Source of the DNA: Candidatus Alistipes faecigallinarum
GTDB lineage: Bacteria > Bacteroidota > Bacteroidia > Bacteroidales > Rikenellaceae
Direction of reading: 5' to 3'
Length of the DNA: 40,143 bases
NCBI GenBank assembly: GCA_019115605.1
Contig: DXDG01000012.1
Coordinates: forward strand, 1-40,143
Position numbers and translations under genes: made by a program. Below are positions 7,984-16,904 of this stretch, piece after piece. The first letter of the stretch is position 1, and the number at the start of each line of letters is the position of its first letter. The notes beneath the pieces were generated by a model. That model made no database searches. It was not told where the DNA came from and saw only the letters and a program-made list of their open reading frames with translations.

Positions 7984-9807
7984 TTACTTTTCGAAATAGG
8001 CCCGGATTTTTTTCGCCCGCGCCGGGCCGACAAGCGCCGTCAGCTCCTCGATATTCGCAGCACGGACCTTCTCGACCGACCGGAAATGGCGCAGCAGCGT
8101 CTCAACGGTTTTCGCCCCGATCCCGTCGATGCGCTCCAGCTCGCTGTGAATGAAGTCCTTGCTCCGCTTCTGCCGGTGGAACGAAATGGCAAAGCGGTGC
8201 ACCTCGTCCTGGATGCTTGTCAGGAAATGAAACAGCGGCGAGGTGGGTTTCAGACCAACCAGCAGCGGCGGATAGCCGCAATAGAGTTCCGCCGTGCGAT
8301 GGCGGTCATCCTTGGCCAGTCCGGCAATCGGTATGTCAAGACCCAGGGCCTCCAGCACCTCATGGATCACGCCCATCTGTCCCTTGCCGCCGTCGGCGAT
8401 CACCAGATCGGGCATCTCGGCACCTTCGGCCTGCAGACGGCTGTAACGGCGGTAGACCACCTCGCGCATCGAGGCGTAGTCGTCCGGCCCTTCGACCGTC
8501 TTGATATTGAAGTGGCGATACTCCTTGCGCGAAGGCTTGCCGTCGCGGAACACGACGCACGAGGCCACGGGATGGCTTCCCTGAAGGTTCGAGTTGTCGA
8601 AGCACTCGATATGGCGCGGCGGCCGGTCGAGGCGCAGCTCCCGCTGCAGGGCATTCATCAGCCGCTCGGTATGCCGTTCGGGATTGCGGATTTCGAGGTT
8701 CTTGAGCTGCTCGGCGCGGTAGATCCGGGCGCTCTTGCGCGAAAACTCCAGCAGATCGAGCTTCTCACCCCGCTTGGGGACCGTGAAGGTTACGCCGTCA
8801 AAGAGCAGCGTTGTCGAAGGCAGCACCGGAACAATCACCTCCCGGGCCAGTTCACCGCCGGCAACCTGCTCGACGATATGCTGGATGGCCAGCGTGAGCA
8901 TGTCGCGCTCGTCGGCATCGACGCCCGTCGAGATCTTCACCGTCGAGACACCCACGATCGATCCGTGGCGGATGCGCACGAAGTTGCACCAGGCCACATC
9001 GTCGTCCGGAAGCAGCGAGAAGACATCGACATCGGTAATTTTCGCACTGACGATCACCGACTTGCCGGCATAATGATCCAAAGCGTCGAGCCGCTGCTTG
9101 TAACGCTGCGCCGCTTCGAAACGCAGTTCCGAGGCCGCGTGCTCCATCTCCCCTTCGAGGTAGCGGCGCACGGGGCGCAGGTCGCCGCGCAGCACGGAGA
9201 CGACCATGCCGACCTGTTTGGCATACTCCTCTTCGCTCTGCGCCCCGATGCAGGGCCCCTTGCAGTTGCCCAGGTGGTACTGCAGGCAGACCGTGTAGCG
9301 GCCGCGGGCGATCTGCTCGGGCGAAAGATTCAGCTTGCAGGTTCGCAGCGGCACCACCTCGCGAATGAAATCCAGCACGCTGTGCTGCATCATCACCGAT
9401 CCGTAGGGCCCAAAATACTGCGATCCGTCGCGCACGACCTGGCGCGTGGACTGCACGCGCGGGAAGGGTTCCCGGCGCACGACGATCCACGGATAGGTCT
9501 TGTCGTCCTTGAGCAGGATGTTGTAGCGCGGCTGCAGGCTCTTGATGAGCGAATTTTCCAGCAGCAGGGCGTCCGTCTCGCTGCCGACGACGATGTGGCG
9601 GATCTCGACGATCTGCCGCACCATGACCCGCACCTTGGCGCTGTGCTCCTTCGACTGCACGAAATAGGAGGAGACCCGCTTGCGCAGGCTCTTCGCCTTG
9701 CCCACGTAGATGATCGTCCCGTTGCGGTCCACGAACTGGTAGACGCCGGGAGACAAGGGCAGCAGGGCTACCTGCGCCTTCAGATCGGATTTTTCGGATG
9801 CGGCCAT
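7984..9807 (-). CDS. uvrC: Excinuclease ABC subunit C
   Basis: UvrC makes the two DNA incisions flanking a lesion in nucleotide excision repair, after UvrA and UvrB have located it. The 607-residue length is normal. The GIY-YIG nuclease domain is at residues 17-95 (PGVYQFVDRNGTIIYVGKAK). A UVR motif lies near 205-240 (EAAQRYKQRLDAL). The RNase H-like second nuclease is marked by ECFDNSNLQGSHPVASCVVF, and the C-terminal helix-hairpin-helix pair by IDGIGAKTVETLLRHF. A TACTTTTG box only nine bases upstream of the ATG suggests a very short leader. It is the first gene left of the formyltetrahydrofolate cyclo-ligase gene on the same strand. Confidence 0.97.
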   Translation of the reverse strand: MAASEKSDLKAQVALLPLSPGVYQFVDRNGTIIYVGKAKSLRKRVSSYFVQSKEHSAKVRVMVRQIVEIRHIVVGSETDALLLENSLIKSLQPRYNILLKDDKTYPWIVVRREPFPRVQSTRQVVRDGSQYFGPYGSVMMQHSVLDFIREVVPLRTCKLNLSPEQIARGRYTVCLQYHLGNCKGPCIGAQSEEEYAKQVGMVVSVLRGDLRPVRRYLEGEMEHAASELRFEAAQRYKQRLDALDHYAGKSVIVSAKITDVDVFSLLPDDDVAWCNFVRIRHGSIVGVSTVKISTGVDADERDMLTLAIQHIVEQVAGGELAREVIVPVLPSTTLLFDGVTFTVPKRGEKLDLLEFSRKSARIYRAEQLKNLEIRNPERHTERLMNALQRELRLDRPPRHIECFDNSNLQGSHPVASCVVFRDGKPSRKEYRHFNIKTVEGPDDYASMREVVYRRYSRLQAEGAEMPDLVIADGGKGQMGVIHEVLEALGLDIPIAGLAKDDRHRTAELYCGYPPLLVGLKPTSPLFHFLTSIQDEVHRFAISFHRQKRSKDFIHSELERIDGIGAKTVETLLRHFRSVEKVRAANIEELTALVGPARAKKIRAYFEK

Positions 9808-9815
9808 AGGTGCTG

Positions 9816-9823
9816 CAAAAGTA
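9816..9823 (-). promoter_or_regulatory. Putative -7 box of uvrC
   Basis: The minus strand reads TACTTTTG, matching the Bacteroidetes -7 consensus TAnnTTTG, nine bases from the uvrC ATG. Transcription would begin almost at the start codon. No clear -33 element was found, so the call is tentative. Confidence 0.4.
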
Positions 9824-9858
9824 CGAATATTTCTTATATGCCGTATCGGGCCGGGGAA

Positions 9859-10434
9859 TCATCGCGGCACCGCGATCCGCGACGGTCCGGCTTCCCCGCA
9901 CTCCGTAACGACGCAATCCATCGCCACGTCGTGCGGTTCGACGGGAAGCTCTCCGACCAGCTGGTGGGCATAGCACACCCCCACCTTCACACCCCGGAAC
10001 TCCCGTTGCGACAGATAGCGGTCGTAATATCCGCGGCCGCGGCCCATACGCGCCCCCTGCGGGGAAAAGGCCGTGCCGGGAACCACGACCAGATCGATCT
10101 CCGCCGGTGGGCAGAGCGCGGCCCCGGCCCCCGGTTCGCTGATTCCGAAAGCTCCGTCGCACAGCGTTTCGGGCACATATTCGAAGAACTCCATCCGCTC
10201 GCCTTCGACGCGCGGCACGACAAGCCGCCTGCCCTGCGCCAGCCACCTTGCGATCGCCGGCTGCGTCGCGGGTTCATCGGCCAGAGCGCAGAAAAGGGCC
10301 ACCGTACGGGCGGCCGCAAATGCGGGCAGCTGCTCCACCCGGGAAAAGATCTGCCGCGACCGCTCCGCACGTGCTTCGGCCGTCAGTGAAAGATTGCGCC
10401 GTTTCATCTCCCGGCGCAGTTCGTTTTTCGTCAT
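9859..10434 (-). CDS. 5-formyltetrahydrofolate cyclo-ligase
   Basis: This enzyme converts 5-formyltetrahydrofolate to 5,10-methenyltetrahydrofolate using ATP, returning a storage folate to one-carbon metabolism in the cytoplasm. The protein has 191 residues from the ATG at 10434. That start is preferred over an upstream in-frame ATG because it follows a good AGGAG ribosome binding site and begins with the family's usual KNELRREMKRR helix. Family motifs include LVVPGTAFSPQGARMGRGRG followed by YYDRYL. It diverges from the fumarate reductase operon, with about 118 bases between the starts. A fau or ygfA name would fit, but naming differs between species. Confidence 0.92.
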   Translation of the reverse strand: MTKNELRREMKRRNLSLTAEARAERSRQIFSRVEQLPAFAAARTVALFCALADEPATQPAIARWLAQGRRLVVPRVEGERMEFFEYVPETLCDGAFGISEPGAGAALCPPAEIDLVVVPGTAFSPQGARMGRGRGYYDRYLSQREFRGVKVGVCYAHQLVGELPVEPHDVAMDCVVTECGEAGPSRIAVPR

Positions 10435-10473
10435 AAAACTCTCCTTTCGAACGCAAAATTCCCGTTCGTTTCT

Positions 10474-10504
10474 ATTGTTATTACGCAAACAATGGCTATC
10501 TTTG
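10474..10504 (+). promoter_or_regulatory. Promoter of the fumarate reductase/succinate dehydrogenase operon
   Basis: ATTG at 10474-10477 and TATCTTTG at 10497-10504 are separated by 19 bases. This fits the Bacteroidetes -33/-7 architecture. The start of transcription would be near 10510, giving a leader of about 45 bases before sdhC. Confidence 0.65.
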
Positions 10505-10552
10505 CGCTACGGAAACACAAATCATTAACAAAAATAACTAATTTAAACCATT

Positions 10553-11248
10553 ATGAGCTGTTTTCTATCTAATTCCTCGCTTGGCAAGAAGTTAGTAATG
10601 AGCGTAACGGGTTGTTTCCTCGTGCTCTTCATCCTCTTCCACATGTCGATGAACGTAACGGCGATCATCTCCCCCGAGGGGTACAACATGATCTGCGAAT
10701 TCCTGGGTGCCAACTGGTACGCTCTGGCCGGTACGGTCGTCCTGGCGCTGGGCGTCGTGGTGCACTTCATCTACGCCATCGTCCTCACGCTGAACAACTA
10801 CCGCGCCCGCGGCTCGCAGCGCTACGCCGTAACCGTACAGGAGCCCGGTGTGGCCTGGGCCTCGAAAAACATGCTCGTACTGGGTGTGATCGTGCTGCTG
10901 GGCATGGCGCTCCATCTCTACAACTTCTGGGCGAAGATGCAGCTCGTGGAGATCATGGGCGGACACACCAACTCGCTGGGTCTGGCCGTAACCGACGGCG
11001 CCGCACTGATCGCCTACACCTTCTCGCAGTGGTACTACGTCGTGCTCTACCTTATCTGGTTCGCCGCCCTGTGGTTCCACCTCACGCACGGCGTGTGGTC
11101 GATGTTCCAGACCGTGGGCTGGGCCAACGACACGTGGTATCCCCGCCTGAAGTGCATCGCCAACGTCGTGGCGTCGATCGTCTTCCTCGGATTTGCCGCC
11201 GTGGTCCTCGTCTACTTCTTCTGCCCCTGCATCGCAGGCGCCTGCTAA
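10553..11248 (+). CDS. sdhC: Fumarate reductase/succinate dehydrogenase cytochrome b subunit
   Basis: This membrane anchor passes electrons between the quinone pool and the iron-sulfur subunit. It has 231 residues and about five hydrophobic helices, including VMSVTGCFLVLFILFHMSMN near the start and VVASIVFLGFAAVVLVYFF at the end. It is a single-subunit, Wolinella-like type B cytochrome b. His residues for haem occur within or beside helices (FHMSMN, VHFIYAI, LHLYNFW, WFHLTHG). The three genes are consecutive and co-directional, with 32 and 37 bases between them. In gut Bacteroidales the complex mainly reduces fumarate to succinate anaerobically, so frdC is an equally valid name. Confidence 0.95.
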   Translation: MSCFLSNSSLGKKLVMSVTGCFLVLFILFHMSMNVTAIISPEGYNMICEFLGANWYALAGTVVLALGVVVHFIYAIVLTLNNYRARGSQRYAVTVQEPGVAWASKNMLVLGVIVLLGMALHLYNFWAKMQLVEIMGGHTNSLGLAVTDGAALIAYTFSQWYYVVLYLIWFAALWFHLTHGVWSMFQTVGWANDTWYPRLKCIANVVASIVFLGFAAVVLVYFFCPCIAGAC

Positions 11249-11280
11249 TCTATTCGTAGAACAATAAACACACAAACGAT

Positions 11281-13227
11281 ATGGCTTTAAAATTAGATGC
11301 TAAAATTCCTGCCGGGCCGCTCGCCGAGAAGTGGAGCAAGCACAAGGCAGCTATCAAGGTCGTAAGCCCCGCAAACAAGCGCAAGCTCGACATCATCATC
11401 GTCGGAACCGGTCTGGGAGGCGCCTCCGCAGCCGCTTCGCTCGGTGAACTGGGTTACAACGTCAAGGTCTTCTGCATCCAGGATTCGCCCCGCCGCGCCC
11501 ACTCGATCGCAGCACAGGGCGGTATCAACGCAGCGAAGAACTACCAGAACGACAACGACTCGGTATATCGTCTGTTCTACGACACGATCAAGGGCGGCGA
11601 CTACCGCGCCCGCGAAGCCAACGTATACCGTCTGGCCGAGGTTTCGAACCTGATCATCGACCAGTGCGTCGCACAGGGCGTCCCCTTTGCCCGCGAGTAC
11701 GGCGGTCTGCTGGCCAACCGTTCGTTCGGCGGTGCGCAGGTTTCGCGTACCTTCTACGCCCGCGGCCAGACCGGACAGCAGCTGCTGCTCGGCGCCTACG
11801 CCGCCCTCAACAAGGAGATTGCAGCAGGTTCGGTAAAGAGCTACCCGCGTCATGAGATGCTCGACATCGTCATCGAGGACGGCGAGGCCCGCGGTATCAT
11901 CGCCCGCAACCTCGTAACGGGTGAGATCGAGCGCCACGGCGCACACGCCGTCGTCATCGCCACCGGCGGTTACGGCAACGTCTTCTTCCTCTCGACGAAC
12001 GCCATGGCATCGAACGGTTCGGCCGCCTTCCAGTGCTACCGCAAGGGCGCCGGATTCGCCAACCCCTGCTTCACGCAGATCCACCCGACCTGTATCCCCG
12101 TACACGGCGACCAGCAGTCGAAGCTTACCCTCATGTCGGAGTCGCTGCGCAACGACGGCCGCATCTGGGTTCCCAAGAAGCTCGAGGACGTGAAGGCGAT
12201 CCGCTCGGGCGCCAAGAAGCCGTCGGACATCGCCGAGGAGGACCGCGACTACTACCTGGAGCGCCGCTACCCGGCCTTCGGTAATCTCGTGCCGCGCGAC
12301 GTGGCTTCGCGTGCCGCCAAGGAGCGTTGCGACGCCGGCTACGGCGTGAACGAGACGGGTCTGGCCGTATTCCTCGACTTCAAGACCGCCATCGAGCGCC
12401 TCGGAAAGGATATCATCAAGCAGCGTTACGGCAACCTCTTCGACATGTACGAGGAGATCACCGACGTCAGCCCCTACGAGCAGCCGATGCAGATCTTCCC
12501 CGCCGTGCACTACACGATGGGCGGTATCTGGGTGGACTACAACCTGATGACCACGATCCCGGGCCTGTACGCCATCGGCGAGGCCAACTTCTCGGATCAC
12601 GGCGCCAACCGTCTGGGTGCTTCGGCCCTGATGCAGGGTCTGGCCGACGGTTACTTCGTACTGCCCTACACGATCGGCGACTACCTCTCACACAAGATCC
12701 AGGCTCCGAAGGTGAAGACCGACACGAAGGCCTTCGACGAGGCCGAGAAGGGCGTGCGCGCCAAGATCGCCAAGCTCCTGTCGATTCAGGGCAAGCAGTC
12801 CGTGGACGACATCCACAAGAAACTCGGACACATCATGTGGGAGAACGTCGGCATGGCTCGTACGAAGGAGTCGCTGCAGAAGGCCATCACCGAGATCCAG
12901 GCCCTGCGCAAGGAGTTCTGGAAGGATGTGAAGGTCGTAGGCAAGGAGAATGACTTCAACGTCGAGCTGGAGAAGGCGATCCGCCTGGCGGATTTCCTCG
13001 AACTGGGTGAGCTGATGGCCCGCGACGCCCTCCACCGTGAGGAGTCGTGCGGCGGACACTTCCGCTCGGAGCACCAGACCGAGGAGGGCGAGGCAAAGCG
13101 CGACGACGAGAACTTCGCGTATGCCGCCGTCTGGGAGTACAAGGGCGAGGATCAGGTTCCCGAGATGACCAAGGAGCCGCTGAACTTCGAGTTCGTACAC
13201 CCCGCACAGCGCAACTACAAGGACTAA
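11281..13227 (+). CDS. sdhA: Fumarate reductase/succinate dehydrogenase flavoprotein subunit
   Basis: This is the catalytic subunit that interconverts fumarate and succinate using covalently bound FAD. It has 648 residues. The Rossmann FAD motif is at about 39-64 ([20 protein letters not shown]). The covalent flavin histidine lies in [15 protein letters not shown] (about 71-85). Substrate-site features include [12 protein letters not shown] and the capping-domain end [12 protein letters not shown], followed by [20 protein letters not shown]. Codon use is strongly biased, as expected for an abundant enzyme. It lies between the cytochrome b and iron-sulfur subunit genes. The name frdA is an alternative. 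Confidence 0.97.
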   Translation: MALKLDAKIPAGPLAEKWSKHKAAIKVVSPANKRKLDIIIVGTGLGGASAAASLGELGYNVKVFCIQDSPRRAHSIAAQGGINAAKNYQNDNDSVYRLFYDTIKGGDYRAREANVYRLAEVSNLIIDQCVAQGVPFAREYGGLLANRSFGGAQVSRTFYARGQTGQQLLLGAYAALNKEIAAGSVKSYPRHEMLDIVIEDGEARGIIARNLVTGEIERHGAHAVVIATGGYGNVFFLSTNAMASNGSAAFQCYRKGAGFANPCFTQIHPTCIPVHGDQQSKLTLMSESLRNDGRIWVPKKLEDVKAIRSGAKKPSDIAEEDRDYYLERRYPAFGNLVPRDVASRAAKERCDAGYGVNETGLAVFLDFKTAIERLGKDIIKQRYGNLFDMYEEITDVSPYEQPMQIFPAVHYTMGGIWVDYNLMTTIPGLYAIGEANFSDHGANRLGASALMQGLADGYFVLPYTIGDYLSHKIQAPKVKTDTKAFDEAEKGVRAKIAKLLSIQGKQSVDDIHKKLGHIMWENVGMARTKESLQKAITEIQALRKEFWKDVKVVGKENDFNVELEKAIRLADFLELGELMARDALHREESCGGHFRSEHQTEEGEAKRDDENFAYAAVWEYKGEDQVPEMTKEPLNFEFVHPAQRNYKD

Positions 13228-13264
13228 ACCCTATTGACGTTCAACTTTAATATCGAATCAAACC

Positions 13265-14008
13265 ATGAATTTTACATTAAAGATATGGCGTCAAAAGGAC
13301 GCTAAATCGAAGGGCGCATTCGAAACGTACAAGGTCGAGAACATTTCGGCCGACACGTCGTTCCTCGAAATGCTCGACATCCTGAACAACAACCTTATCC
13401 ACGAGGGCAAGGAGCCCGTGGCCTTCGACCACGACTGCCGCGAGGGTATCTGCGGCATGTGCTCGCTGCACATCGACGGCCACGCACACGGCCCGAGCCA
13501 GGGTGCCACGACCTGCCAGATCTACATGCGCAAGTTCAAGGACGGCGCCACGATCACCATCGAGCCGTGGCGTTCGGCAGCCTTCCCCGTGATCAAGGAC
13601 CTCGTGGTGAACCGCTCGGCCTACGACCAGATTCTGCAGGCCGGAGGTTTCATCTCCGTACGCACGAACTCCGTGCCCGACGCAAACGCCATCCTCATCC
13701 CGAAGGCCGACGCCGACGAGGCGATGGATGCTGCCGCCTGCATCGGTTGCGGTGCCTGCGCCGCCACCTGCAAGAACGGCTCCGCAATGCTCTTCGTCGC
13801 AGCCCGCGTGTCGTCGCTCGCCAAGCTGCCCCAGGGCCGCGTGGAGGGTGCACGCCGCGCCAAGGCGATGGTCGCCAAGATGGACGAGCTGGGATTCGGC
13901 AACTGCACCAACACAGGTGCCTGCCAGGCCGAGTGCCCCAAGCAGATCTCCATCGCGCATATCGCCCGTCTGAACCGCGAGTTCCTCTCGGCGAAGTTCG
14001 AGGACTAA
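13265..14008 (+). CDS. sdhB: Fumarate reductase/succinate dehydrogenase iron-sulfur subunit
   Basis: This subunit relays electrons between FAD and the haem subunit through three iron-sulfur clusters. It has 247 residues. The N-terminal ferredoxin domain holds the [2Fe-2S] motif [16 protein letters not shown] with a distal Cys in GATTC. The C-terminal domain has [14 protein letters not shown] and [14 protein letters not shown], giving the ligands for the [4Fe-4S] and [3Fe-4S] clusters. The last 14 codons, the stop and the terminator behind them are repeated twice more downstream without the rest of the gene. Confidence 0.97.
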   Translation: MNFTLKIWRQKDAKSKGAFETYKVENISADTSFLEMLDILNNNLIHEGKEPVAFDHDCREGICGMCSLHIDGHAHGPSQGATTCQIYMRKFKDGATITIEPWRSAAFPVIKDLVVNRSAYDQILQAGGFISVRTNSVPDANAILIPKADADEAMDAAACIGCGACAATCKNGSAMLFVAARVSSLAKLPQGRVEGARRAKAMVAKMDELGFGNCTNTGACQAECPKQISIAHIARLNREFLSAKFED

Positions 14009-14030
14009 ACGTCCGCCCGATACTCCATGA

Positions 14031-14068
14031 AAACGGTCCCGGCCCCAATGGTCGGGACCGTTTCTTTT
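14031..14068 (+). terminator. Terminator of the sdh operon, copy 1
   Basis: AAACGGTCCCGGCC pairs with GGTCGGGACCGTTT with one G-U pair and a five-base loop, followed by CTTTT. It begins 23 bases after the sdhB stop. Confidence 0.85.
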
Positions 14069-14200
14069 GAGCGGGCGACATGCGCGAAGCGCCTGATATT
14101 GACAATCCCCCGACCCCTTTGATAAGGGGCGTCGCCCGTCTGAACCGTGAGTTCCTCTCGGCAAAGTTCGAGGACTAAACGTCCGTCCGATATGCCACGA

Positions 14201-14236
14201 AAACGGTCCCGGCCCAAAAGGTCGGGACCGTTTCTT
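14201..14236 (+). terminator. Duplicated terminator, copy 2
   Basis: The same stem as copy 1, with loop CAAAA and tail CTTT. It lies in the second repeat unit and would act as a backup terminator. Confidence 0.8.
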
Positions 14237-14369
14237 TGAGCGGGCGACATGCGCGAAGCGCCTGATATTGACAATCCCCCGACCCCTTTGATAAGGGGCG
14301 TCGCCCGTCTGAACCGTGAGTTCCTCTCGGCGAAGTTCGAGGACTAAACGTCCGCCCGATACGCTACGA

Positions 14370-14406
14370 AAACGGTCCCGGCCCCAAAGGTCGGGACCGT
14401 TTCTTT
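14370..14406 (+). terminator. Duplicated terminator, copy 3
   Basis: The same stem with loop CCAAA and tail CTTT, in the third, truncated repeat unit. Confidence 0.8.
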
Positions 14407-14466
14407 GAGCGGGCGACATGCGCGAAGCGGACACATGGACCCAAAGGCGGCCGGTCAGGCGTGCAT

Positions 14467-14499
14467 AAAAAATTCCGCAGGCAAGAAAGCCTGCGGAAT
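14467..14499 (-). terminator. Terminator of the ECF sigma operon
   Basis: Bases 14472-14482 and 14489-14499 are an exact 11-base inverted repeat with a six-base loop. On the minus strand it is followed by TTTTTT. It lies 20 bases beyond the stop of the DUF4252 gene. Confidence 0.85.
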
Positions 14500-14519
14500 C
14501 TGCTCCGGATCCGAAACCC

Positions 14520-15011
14520 TTACGGTTGGGGGCGGATGGTCGAAAGACGTGCGACCTGCTGCAGGTCAAACTCCCCGTAGATATTCACCACCACGGTCTC
14601 CTTCTCCCCGTAGGTCAGCATCAACAACTCCGAATTGAAGGAATGGGGAGATTCACGAAGGTAAAACCGTGTGGTCTGTCCCGAATCGGATTCCGACATG
14701 ACCAGTTGGAACTCGTAAAGCGGATTCGTCGTGAGCACCTCGACATCCTTCAGCAGCTTGGCCCTGTCGCCCTCCTTCAGGGCCACGATCCGGATATACT
14801 GGATGCCGTTCAACAGCTTGGCCAGCTGTTCATCGCCCTTCTCGGCAGCCTGGCGGCTCATCATCCGCATCATCTTGCGTTCGAGCTGCACGCTGGCATA
14901 GCCCTCGGTTTTCGAATAACGGTCGAAAAACATCCACGCCACGCTTTGGCCGCGGACCTGACACGGGATCATTGCGATCACCGCCAACAGAAGTATGAGA
15001 ATACGTTTCAT
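14520..15011 (-). CDS. DUF4252-domain secreted protein
   Basis: This is a 163-residue protein with an N-terminal signal peptide (MKRILILLLAVIAMIPCQVRGQ). The mature part fits DUF4252: VAWMFFDRYSKTEGYASVQL, then KLLNGIQYIRIVALKEGD and a terminal beta strand ending in a LQQVARL helix. The family is of unknown function and is common in Bacteroidetes next to ECF sigma factor genes. Here it is the last gene of a sigma factor, anti-sigma, barrel protein, DUF4252 operon, so it is probably an envelope protein under that sigma factor's control. Confidence 0.85.
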   Translation of the reverse strand: MKRILILLLAVIAMIPCQVRGQSVAWMFFDRYSKTEGYASVQLERKMMRMMSRQAAEKGDEQLAKLLNGIQYIRIVALKEGDRAKLLKDVEVLTTNPLYEFQLVMSESDSGQTTRFYLRESPHSFNSELLMLTYGEKETVVVNIYGEFDLQQVARLSTIRPQP

Positions 15012-15023
15012 GGCAGGCCTTCC

Positions 15024-15893
15024 TTAAAAACTGAAATAGATGCCGACCGACAGCGGACGCACCTTCGGGCCCGCATCGCTCGCGAACAGCGGCGTTACAC
15101 TGTAACGGGCATAGAGTCCTATGGTATGATAGGTAACGGCCCCTCCCACGCTGAACCGGAAGGTATTGACGCCGGAGAGCGAACTCTTCACCTTGGGTTT
15201 CTTGTAGATGGAGTTGGCTCCCATCGTGAAGTCGAAATAGCCGGACAGCGAGATCTCCAGATGGCGGGCGGCCTTACAGGTGAAGTTCAGCGGAATACCC
15301 AGCGACGTGATACGGAGTTTCGACTTGTCGGCCTTCTCGTCGAGCGTAACGGGCATTATCAGCCCCTGCTCACGACGCAACGTGATCGAATTGTCCGTAA
15401 GCCGGTAATTGTCGACCGTATATTGCAGACCGGTCGAAAAGCCGAAGCGGCGCCGCTTCCCCAGCTCACAGTCAAGACCGGCCAAAAGCGTGGAATAGTG
15501 GAACGACTTGCCGGCGCGGATATCGAAAAATTTCTCCGTCCCGGCAGGATAGGCCCCGTAATCGAGCCCTGTCAGGATATTGAAACCCGTCTCCCGGTTG
15601 CCGAGGAGAATCAGATTGACCCGGGAGCGGCGGATCAGCGAGTCGCGCTGTTTGAGCCTCTCGTCCGTAAGGCCGGAGAGGGTGATGCCGAAGCCCGCCA
15701 CTTCGAGAACCACGCTGTTGTTGTCGCTGCCGCGACGCATAGTTACCAGGCTGCTCTCCACCTCGCCGATCGGCTCGCCGGCTTCGGCGGATGGCGACGG
15801 CGAGAGATGACGCAGGGAATCACACGGCTGCGCCGTGGCGGAGAGCAGGGAAAAGAGCAGGAAAAAACCGGTTACGGCAAGTCCTTTATACAT
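15024..15893 (-). CDS. Outer-membrane beta-barrel protein
   Basis: This protein has 289 residues from the ATG at 15893. The open frame extends further upstream, but this start gives a signal peptide (MYKGLAVTGFFLLFSLLSAT, cleavage after AQ). The mature chain alternates hydrophobic and polar residues in short strands with aromatic ends (KSFHYSTLLAGLDCEL, RFGFSTGLQYTVDNY, VTYHTIGLYARYSV) and ends in the aromatic GIYFSF, typical of small outer-membrane barrels. It sits between the anti-sigma gene (11 bases) and the DUF4252 gene (12 bases). Its role may be sensing or sealing the envelope, but no substrate can be inferred. Confidence 0.82.
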   Translation of the reverse strand: MYKGLAVTGFFLLFSLLSATAQPCDSLRHLSPSPSAEAGEPIGEVESSLVTMRRGSDNNSVVLEVAGFGITLSGLTDERLKQRDSLIRRSRVNLILLGNRETGFNILTGLDYGAYPAGTEKFFDIRAGKSFHYSTLLAGLDCELGKRRRFGFSTGLQYTVDNYRLTDNSITLRREQGLIMPVTLDEKADKSKLRITSLGIPLNFTCKAARHLEISLSGYFDFTMGANSIYKKPKVKSSLSGVNTFRFSVGGAVTYHTIGLYARYSVTPLFASDAGPKVRPLSVGIYFSF

Positions 15894-15904
15894 ATACTTT
15901 AATT

Positions 15905-16354
15905 TTAGAGATTTTCGATCAGATCGTCCACCATCCGTTCGGAGGCTCCGAGCGTTGAAAAGGCATCGAAATAGGCCGTCGTCTGTATGGCGACCTCCCG
16001 GTCGTAGACGGGGCGGCCGTCGATATAGCAATAGGGTTCGCGAAGCCATTCCACGCACAGGAACACGCCGACAACGACCAGTGCAGCGGCCGCAGCACCC
16101 CACCACGGGCTGATGCGCCGCATCAGGGTCCGCACGGGCGCAGGGCGCGGGGTCAGCCGTCCGGCATCGGGCATCCGCTCCTCGGAGAGCGCCTCCAGCC
16201 CGCCGAGCATCAGCCGTACCTCCGCCGGGAGCGCGTCCGCAGACTCCGCATCGCGAAGCAATCCGCGCAGCTCCGACTCTTCGGCCTCCGTGGCCCGCGC
16301 CTCGAAATAGCGCGCCAGCAGCTCATCAATCCGCTCTTTTCGTTCCTTTTTCAT
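15905..16354 (-). CDS. Putative anti-sigma factor with one membrane helix
   Basis: This is a 149-residue protein. Residues 1-65 are charged and helical (ERIDELLARYFEARATEAEE), like the sigma-binding part of anti-sigma factors. A single membrane helix lies near 86-104 (WWGAAAAALVVVGVFLCVEW), leaving about 45 residues in the periplasm. The start overlaps the end of the sigma factor gene by 29 bases, typical of a translationally coupled sigma/anti-sigma pair. No zinc-binding HxxxCxxC motif is present. The role is inferred from position and topology. Confidence 0.75.
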   Translation of the reverse strand: MKKERKERIDELLARYFEARATEAEESELRGLLRDAESADALPAEVRLMLGGLEALSEERMPDAGRLTPRPAPVRTLMRRISPWWGAAAAALVVVGVFLCVEWLREPYCYIDGRPVYDREVAIQTTAYFDAFSTLGASERMVDDLIENL

Positions 16355-16847
16355 CGTTGATCATCTTTTTCAATATCTCCCGCAATCCGCAGCGGGCCCG
16401 CGAAAGGAGAACACGCACCTGGGCCTCGTCGCAACCGAGGATTCCGGCGACCTCCCGGGTCGGAAAACCCTCGATATCCTTCAGGTGGAGCGCCTCGCGC
16501 TGTCGCTCGGGAAGCAGGGCCATCGCCCGGCGCACCAGCTCGCGGGCTTCCCACGCTTCGGCATCGTGTGTCGTCACGCGCTCCGAGGTGTGAAGGATCG
16601 TCTCGCTGCGCTGCCGCACCGCCTCGCGCTGCCGCAGGCGGTCGATGCAACGGTTGCGCACGGAGGTCATCACGAACGATACCGCATCGCGCCGTACCGT
16701 CAGCCGGTCACGGTCGCGCCAGAAATGCTCCAGCAGATCGTGAACGACATCCTCCGCCTCCTCTGCACGGAGCAGCAGGCTCTGTGCATAGCGGAACATC
16801 CGATCACGAAGCGGTACGATATCCCGGTCGAACTCCAATTTCTCCAT
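16326..16847 (-). CDS. ECF-type RNA polymerase sigma factor
   Basis: This is a 173-residue sigma-70 family factor with only regions 2 and 4. Region 2 includes LRDRMFRYAQSLLLRAEEAE and DVVHDLLEHFWRDRDRL, followed by NRCIDRLRQRE. Region 4 is LLPERQREALHLKDIEGF and an HTH, TREVAGILGCDEAQVRVLL. It directs RNA polymerase to a small regulon, probably including its own operon of a membrane anti-sigma, a barrel protein and a DUF4252 protein. The stimulus is unknown, although envelope stress is plausible from the downstream genes. Confidence 0.95.
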   Translation of the reverse strand: MEKLEFDRDIVPLRDRMFRYAQSLLLRAEEAEDVVHDLLEHFWRDRDRLTVRRDAVSFVMTSVRNRCIDRLRQREAVRQRSETILHTSERVTTHDAEAWEARELVRRAMALLPERQREALHLKDIEGFPTREVAGILGCDEAQVRVLLSRARCGLREILKKMINDEKGTKRAD

Positions 16848-16904
16848 TTACCCGTAAGACGAAACAAAACTCCGGAACGCAACACCAGCCCCGATTTTTT
16901 CCAC

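Larger units (their letters stand above)
13962..14429 (+). repeat. Three tandem copies of the sdhB 3' end plus terminator
   Basis: Units start at 13962, 14132 and 14301, with periods of 170 and 169 bases; the third copy stops at about 14429. Each unit holds the last 14 sense codons of sdhB and its stop, a 14-pair terminator hairpin, the text GCGGGCGACATGCGCGAAGC, and, in the first two, a small CCCCTT-TGAT-AAGGGG hairpin at the junction. Copies differ by a few substitutions, mainly just before the terminator, and by one indel in the T-run. The first copy is the genuine gene end; the others are non-coding duplicates. Together with 14430-14466, where nothing else is seen, this accounts for the gene-free stretch 14009-14519. 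Confidence 0.95.

Noticed and set aside
8086..10389. A 767-residue open frame on the plus strand opposite uvrC and the cyclo-ligase gene
   Set aside because: It is an antisense shadow of two well-supported minus-strand genes; GC-rich codon use leaves such frames open. The translation has no recognisable domain.
13962..14429. CRISPR array
   Set aside because: The repeat unit is about 170 bases, contains a gene end and terminator, and has no unique spacers or cas genes.
13277..14569. A 430-residue minus-strand frame with an internally repeated sequence across the sdhB end
   Set aside because: The internal repeats simply reflect the tandem DNA duplication read backwards, and the rest is antisense to sdhB.
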